Positions 5,480 through 7,896 of a stretch of DNA of 7,896 nt are shown here, in pieces. The stretch spans positions 1-7,896 of the forward strand of contig CADBKS010000131.1 of assembly GCA_902795255.1 (NCBI GenBank), read 5' to 3'. Numbering within the stretch: the stretch's first letter is position 1; the number at the start of each line of letters is the position of its first letter. The notes beneath the pieces are model-generated. The model saw only the letters and a list, made by a program, of their open reading frames with translations. It ran no database searches and was not told where the DNA came from. Source of the DNA: an uncultured Chloroflexota bacterium. GTDB lineage: Bacteria; Chloroflexota; Anaerolineae; Anaerolineales; Anaerolineaceae. Made by a program: the position numbers and the translations under genes.

Positions 5480-7444
5480 TTATTTTTTCTGATAAAAACA
5501 CAGCAGCTGATACGGTTCGACCATCACGGGGCCGTACGGATAGGTATTGCCCGTCAGCAGGTCGGTCGGCATCTCGTCGAAACAGTTGAACACGGCCGGA
5601 TCCACCTGCACGCGGTGCTCACTGAAATTCACCACCACGTGAACGGTCTCGTTCTCGCTGCGCTTAATAAAGCTGAAGATATGCCGGTTGTATTCCAGCG
5701 GCACCTCGATATTCTGGACGGAGAAGACCGGGTGGGATTTCCGGATGGCGATCAGCTTTTTGATCCGGTTCCAGAGCGTACCGGCAATCGTTGACGTATC
5801 ATCCCGGTGATTCCAGGCATCCCAGTCATATTTCACCCGGTGTACCCAGCGGCTGTCGCCCGCTTTTGAAGGATCATCCCGGTAGGAATAATCATTCAGC
5901 TCACCGATCTCATCCCCGAGATAGATCAGCGGGATCCCGCCGATGAACATCGTAATGCCGAACATCAATGAAATGCGGTCCAGCGAATAGCGTTTTTCGG
6001 TTTCGTTGTTTTCCGCGAGCGCTTTTTCCAGCCCGGCCAGAGAGGCCAGCATCCCGGAGATCCGACAGTCGCCGGTGTGCGGGTTTTCCTGGAACGGCAG
6101 CCCTTTCGCGAAGGAGCCGGGGAATTTGCCGGTATAGAAGCTGTTGAGGAACTGCCGGTGCGGATACCCGTTGATCCACAGGCGTCCGGCATCCTCATCG
6201 GAGAAGGTCCAGCCGATATCATCATGGCAGCGGATATAGTTGACCCAGGCCGTGTGTTCCGGCAGATTGAAGCGTCCGCGCATGGAAGCGGCCAGCAGCT
6301 TTGTTTCGCGTGTGGCCAGTGCTTCCCACATCAGCGCCATCATCAGCGGATTGTAGGAAAGCCGGCAGAGGGCCGGATCGATATAACGGATCACCTCATC
6401 CGGATGGACGATCGCTTCGGACTTGAACAGCAGTGAAGGCGCACTGATCCGCGCGATCAGGTTGAATATCTCCACCAGTTTATAGGCCTGCGGCAGGCTC
6501 TCACAGACGGTTCCCATCTGTTTCCAGATGAAAGCCACCGCATCCAGGCGCAGGATATCGATGCCCATGTTCGCCAGGTGGAGCATCTCACCGGCGATCG
6601 CGGTCAGGACCTGCGGATTGTGGTAGTTCAGGTCCCATTGGTATGAATGGAAGGTCGTCCAGACCCATTTATGGATATCTTCGAACCAGGTGAAGGCGCC
6701 GGGGTGTTCATCCGGGAAGATCTCTCGCAGGGAAGGTTCATAGCGGTCCGGGACGGAACGATCATCGAACATCCAGTAATAATTCTGGTAAACCGGATCA
6801 CCCGCCTTCGCTTTCAGCGCCCATTCATGTTCATTGGACGTATGATTGAACACAAAATCCACCGCAAGCGCGATCCCGGCCTCACGGAATTCGGCCGCCA
6901 GTTTCTTCAGCTGGCTGATCGTACCCAGCCGCTTTTCCACATCCCGATAGGAAGAGACCGCGTAACCGCCGTCATTTTCCCCTTCCGGCGCTTTGAAAAA
7001 CGGCATCAGATGGAGATAGGTGATCCCGAGTTCTTTGAAAAAAGGCAGCTTTTCGCGGATCCCGTTCAGATCCTTCGCGAAAAGGTCGATATAACAGACG
7101 GCTCCGATCATCTGGTTGGAGCTGAACCAGTCCGGATCCGCCAGACGCTGTGCATCGGCAGCGCGCAGACCGGCATCCCGTTCCGTCCAGTATTTTGCCA
7201 TGCACTCCAGAAGTTCAAAGAAAAGCGGGTAGGCGCTGATACAGCTGCTGTACAATTCGAAATAAAGCTCTGTCAGACGGGGGAGGTACTGCTTCAGGCG
7301 TCCTTCAAATTCCGCCCAGGCTTCCGGATCTTTTTTCGCAAAGGCAGCGTGCTTTTTGCAGAGCTTCGGCCAGGCCAGTGCCAGCAATTCGTTGGCAGCA
7401 TCCCTGCTGCCGAATTTTTCACCCTGATGATACTGATAAACCAT
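5480..7444 (-). CDS. Amylosucrase-type glucosyltransferase (GH13 subfamily 4)
   Basis: Amylosucrase (EC 2.4.1.4) transfers glucose from sucrose onto an alpha-1,4-glucan and releases fructose. The protein is 654 residues; the Neisseria polysaccharea enzyme has about 636. There is no signal peptide, so it should be cytosolic. The start is ATG 7444, with AGGAGG at 7456-7451 and a 6-base spacer; longer versions of the frame would overlap the upstream gene. Visible parts are a helical N-terminal region (1 to about 100), then the (beta/alpha)8 barrel with GGYAVSSYRDV (159-169), DFVFNHTS (196-203), the nucleophile D301 in LRLDAVAFIWKQMGT, acid/base E343 in FKSEAIVHPDE and stabiliser D408 in CHDDIGWTF. 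From memory of the Neisseria enzyme (D286, E328, D393), the spacings of 42 and 65 are identical. D158 and R532 match its pocket salt bridge D144-R509. An insert of about 8 residues precedes LDRISLM (about 479-487). A sucrose hydrolase of the same subfamily is the main alternative. Confidence 0.92.
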   Translation of the reverse strand: MVYQYHQGEKFGSRDAANELLALAWPKLCKKHAAFAKKDPEAWAEFEGRLKQYLPRLTELYFELYSSCISAYPLFFELLECMAKYWTERDAGLRAADAQRLADPDWFSSNQMIGAVCYIDLFAKDLNGIREKLPFFKELGITYLHLMPFFKAPEGENDGGYAVSSYRDVEKRLGTISQLKKLAAEFREAGIALAVDFVFNHTSNEHEWALKAKAGDPVYQNYYWMFDDRSVPDRYEPSLREIFPDEHPGAFTWFEDIHKWVWTTFHSYQWDLNYHNPQVLTAIAGEMLHLANMGIDILRLDAVAFIWKQMGTVCESLPQAYKLVEIFNLIARISAPSLLFKSEAIVHPDEVIRYIDPALCRLSYNPLMMALMWEALATRETKLLAASMRGRFNLPEHTAWVNYIRCHDDIGWTFSDEDAGRLWINGYPHRQFLNSFYTGKFPGSFAKGLPFQENPHTGDCRISGMLASLAGLEKALAENNETEKRYSLDRISLMFGITMFIGGIPLIYLGDEIGELNDYSYRDDPSKAGDSRWVHRVKYDWDAWNHRDDTSTIAGTLWNRIKKLIAIRKSHPVFSVQNIEVPLEYNRHIFSFIKRSENETVHVVVNFSEHRVQVDPAVFNCFDEMPTDLLTGNTYPYGPVMVEPYQLLCFYQKK

Positions 7445-7445
7445 C

Positions 7446-7896
7446 TTACTCCTCCTGCTTCTTCCGAAGCCAAACAAAAGCCCGCGGGCCCAGTTCAACA
7501 GCGGCATCCTTACCGCCCGTCACCTCAAATTCCGGATGATTCAGATCCGCGAACACACCCTCCGGAAGCTCCGTATGGAAGGTCCGGCTCTCATCGGTCA
7601 GGTTCTGGATGACCCAGACTTTATCCGCATCACTTTCCCGGATATAAGCCAGGACCGGGATCTCGTCACCCTCCGTCAGCCATTCCAGCTTTCCGCGGCA
7701 AAGCGCGTCGGAAGCTTTGCGGACCCGCATCAGTGAACGGATCATGTTCAGATGGGAATCCGGATCCTTTTCCTGTGCGGCAACATTCACGGACCGGTAA
7801 CCGTAGACCGGGTCATCAATAACAGGCATGATGGTCTGATCTGCCGTTGAGAACCCGCCGTTTTTCTCCGAACTCCACTGCATCGGCGTACGGACA
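7446..7896 (-). CDS. C-terminal part of a GH13 enzyme, most like trehalose synthase (maltose alpha-D-glucosyltransferase); N-terminus beyond window
   Basis: Only the last 149 residues are present and the frame is open at base 7896 (7896 is the last base of an incomplete codon). The segment opens with VRTPMQWSSEKNGGFS, the conserved end of the barrel in GH13 alpha-glucosidases and trehalose synthases. It continues with DDPVYGYRSVNVAAQ and a LNMIRSLMRVRK helix, the combination I associate with trehalose synthase (EC 5.4.99.16, maltose to trehalose). A C-terminal beta-domain follows (VWVIQNLTDES to LGPRAFVWLRKK). The catalytic nucleophile and acid/base lie outside the window, so activity cannot be judged, and another GH13 alpha-glucosidase is possible. 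It is followed after one base by amylosucrase, so the two should be made together from a promoter to the right of the window. Confidence 0.8.
   Translation of the reverse strand, partial: VRTPMQWSSEKNGGFSTADQTIMPVIDDPVYGYRSVNVAAQEKDPDSHLNMIRSLMRVRKASDALCRGKLEWLTEGDEIPVLAYIRESDADKVWVIQNLTDESRTFHTELPEGVFADLNHPEFEVTGGKDAAVELGPRAFVWLRKKQEE
7451..7456 (-). promoter_or_regulatory. Ribosome binding site that sets the amylosucrase start
   Basis: A consensus AGGAGG lies inside the last codons of the upstream gene, whose TAA is at 7448-7446. A 6-base spacer leads to ATG 7444. The stop and start codons are separated by one base, the usual sign of translational coupling. This rules out a start at 7507. 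Confidence 0.85.

Noticed and set aside
7445..7507. Upstream extension of amylosucrase to an ATG at 7507
   Set aside because: The extra 21 residues (Arg/Gly/Phe-rich) overlap the end of the upstream GH13 gene, and a consensus AGGAGG sits correctly in front of ATG 7444.
6647..7612. 321-codon plus-strand open frame across amylosucrase and its upstream neighbour
   Set aside because: It spans the junction of two well-supported minus-strand genes, has no family motifs, and turns into low-complexity Pro/Ser-rich sequence at its end.

Overview
The window looks like chromosomal DNA from an anaerobic Bacillota (Clostridia-type, probably gut or rumen) bacterium. This rests on strong AGGAGG-type ribosome sites, moderately GC-rich genes with AT-rich intergenic gaps, a stand-alone NAD(P)H-hydrate dehydratase, and very large extracytoplasmic peptide-binding proteins of a type I associate with Clostridia. 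The assignment is an inference, since no rRNA or other marker gene is present. All five genes I can support lie on the minus strand, so the order of transcription runs from high to low coordinates.

Right part (7896 to 5480), alpha-glucan/disaccharide module. The C-terminal 149 residues of a GH13 enzyme that most resembles trehalose synthase (maltose alpha-D-glucosyltransferase) enter from the window edge. One base after its stop codon begins a complete 654-residue amylosucrase-type enzyme (GH13 subfamily 4) with every catalytic residue in place. The two are almost certainly co-transcribed. A hairpin terminator (5441-5473) ends this unit.

Middle (5415 to 4181). A complete ADP/ATP-dependent NAD(P)H-hydrate dehydratase (nnrD, metabolite repair) starts only about 26 bases after that terminator. 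It is followed by a 392-base gene-free stretch (4181-4572). This holds a weak nnrD terminator (4547-4563), two adjacent hairpins of unknown function (4389-4474), a good sigma-A-type promoter (4334-4361), and an AT-rich leader of about 145 bases for the next gene.

Left part (4180 to 1). Two tandem, closely related genes encode about 700-residue extracellular solute-binding proteins of the OppA/SBP_bac_5 class. The first (2066-4180) is complete and has its own terminator. The second (1-1769) has its own promoter and runs off the window. The gap between them (1770-2065) contains the terminator, a short palindrome and the second gene's -10 box. Both proteins appear circularly permuted relative to the textbook SBP_bac_5 order: the segment normally found at the C-terminus sits right after the signal peptide, and the protein stops where that segment would normally begin. 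This is the most interesting observation in the window. Neither protein has a recognisable lipobox. No permease or ATPase gene of the transporter is visible.

I saw no tRNA, rRNA, CRISPR array, insertion sequence or phage gene.
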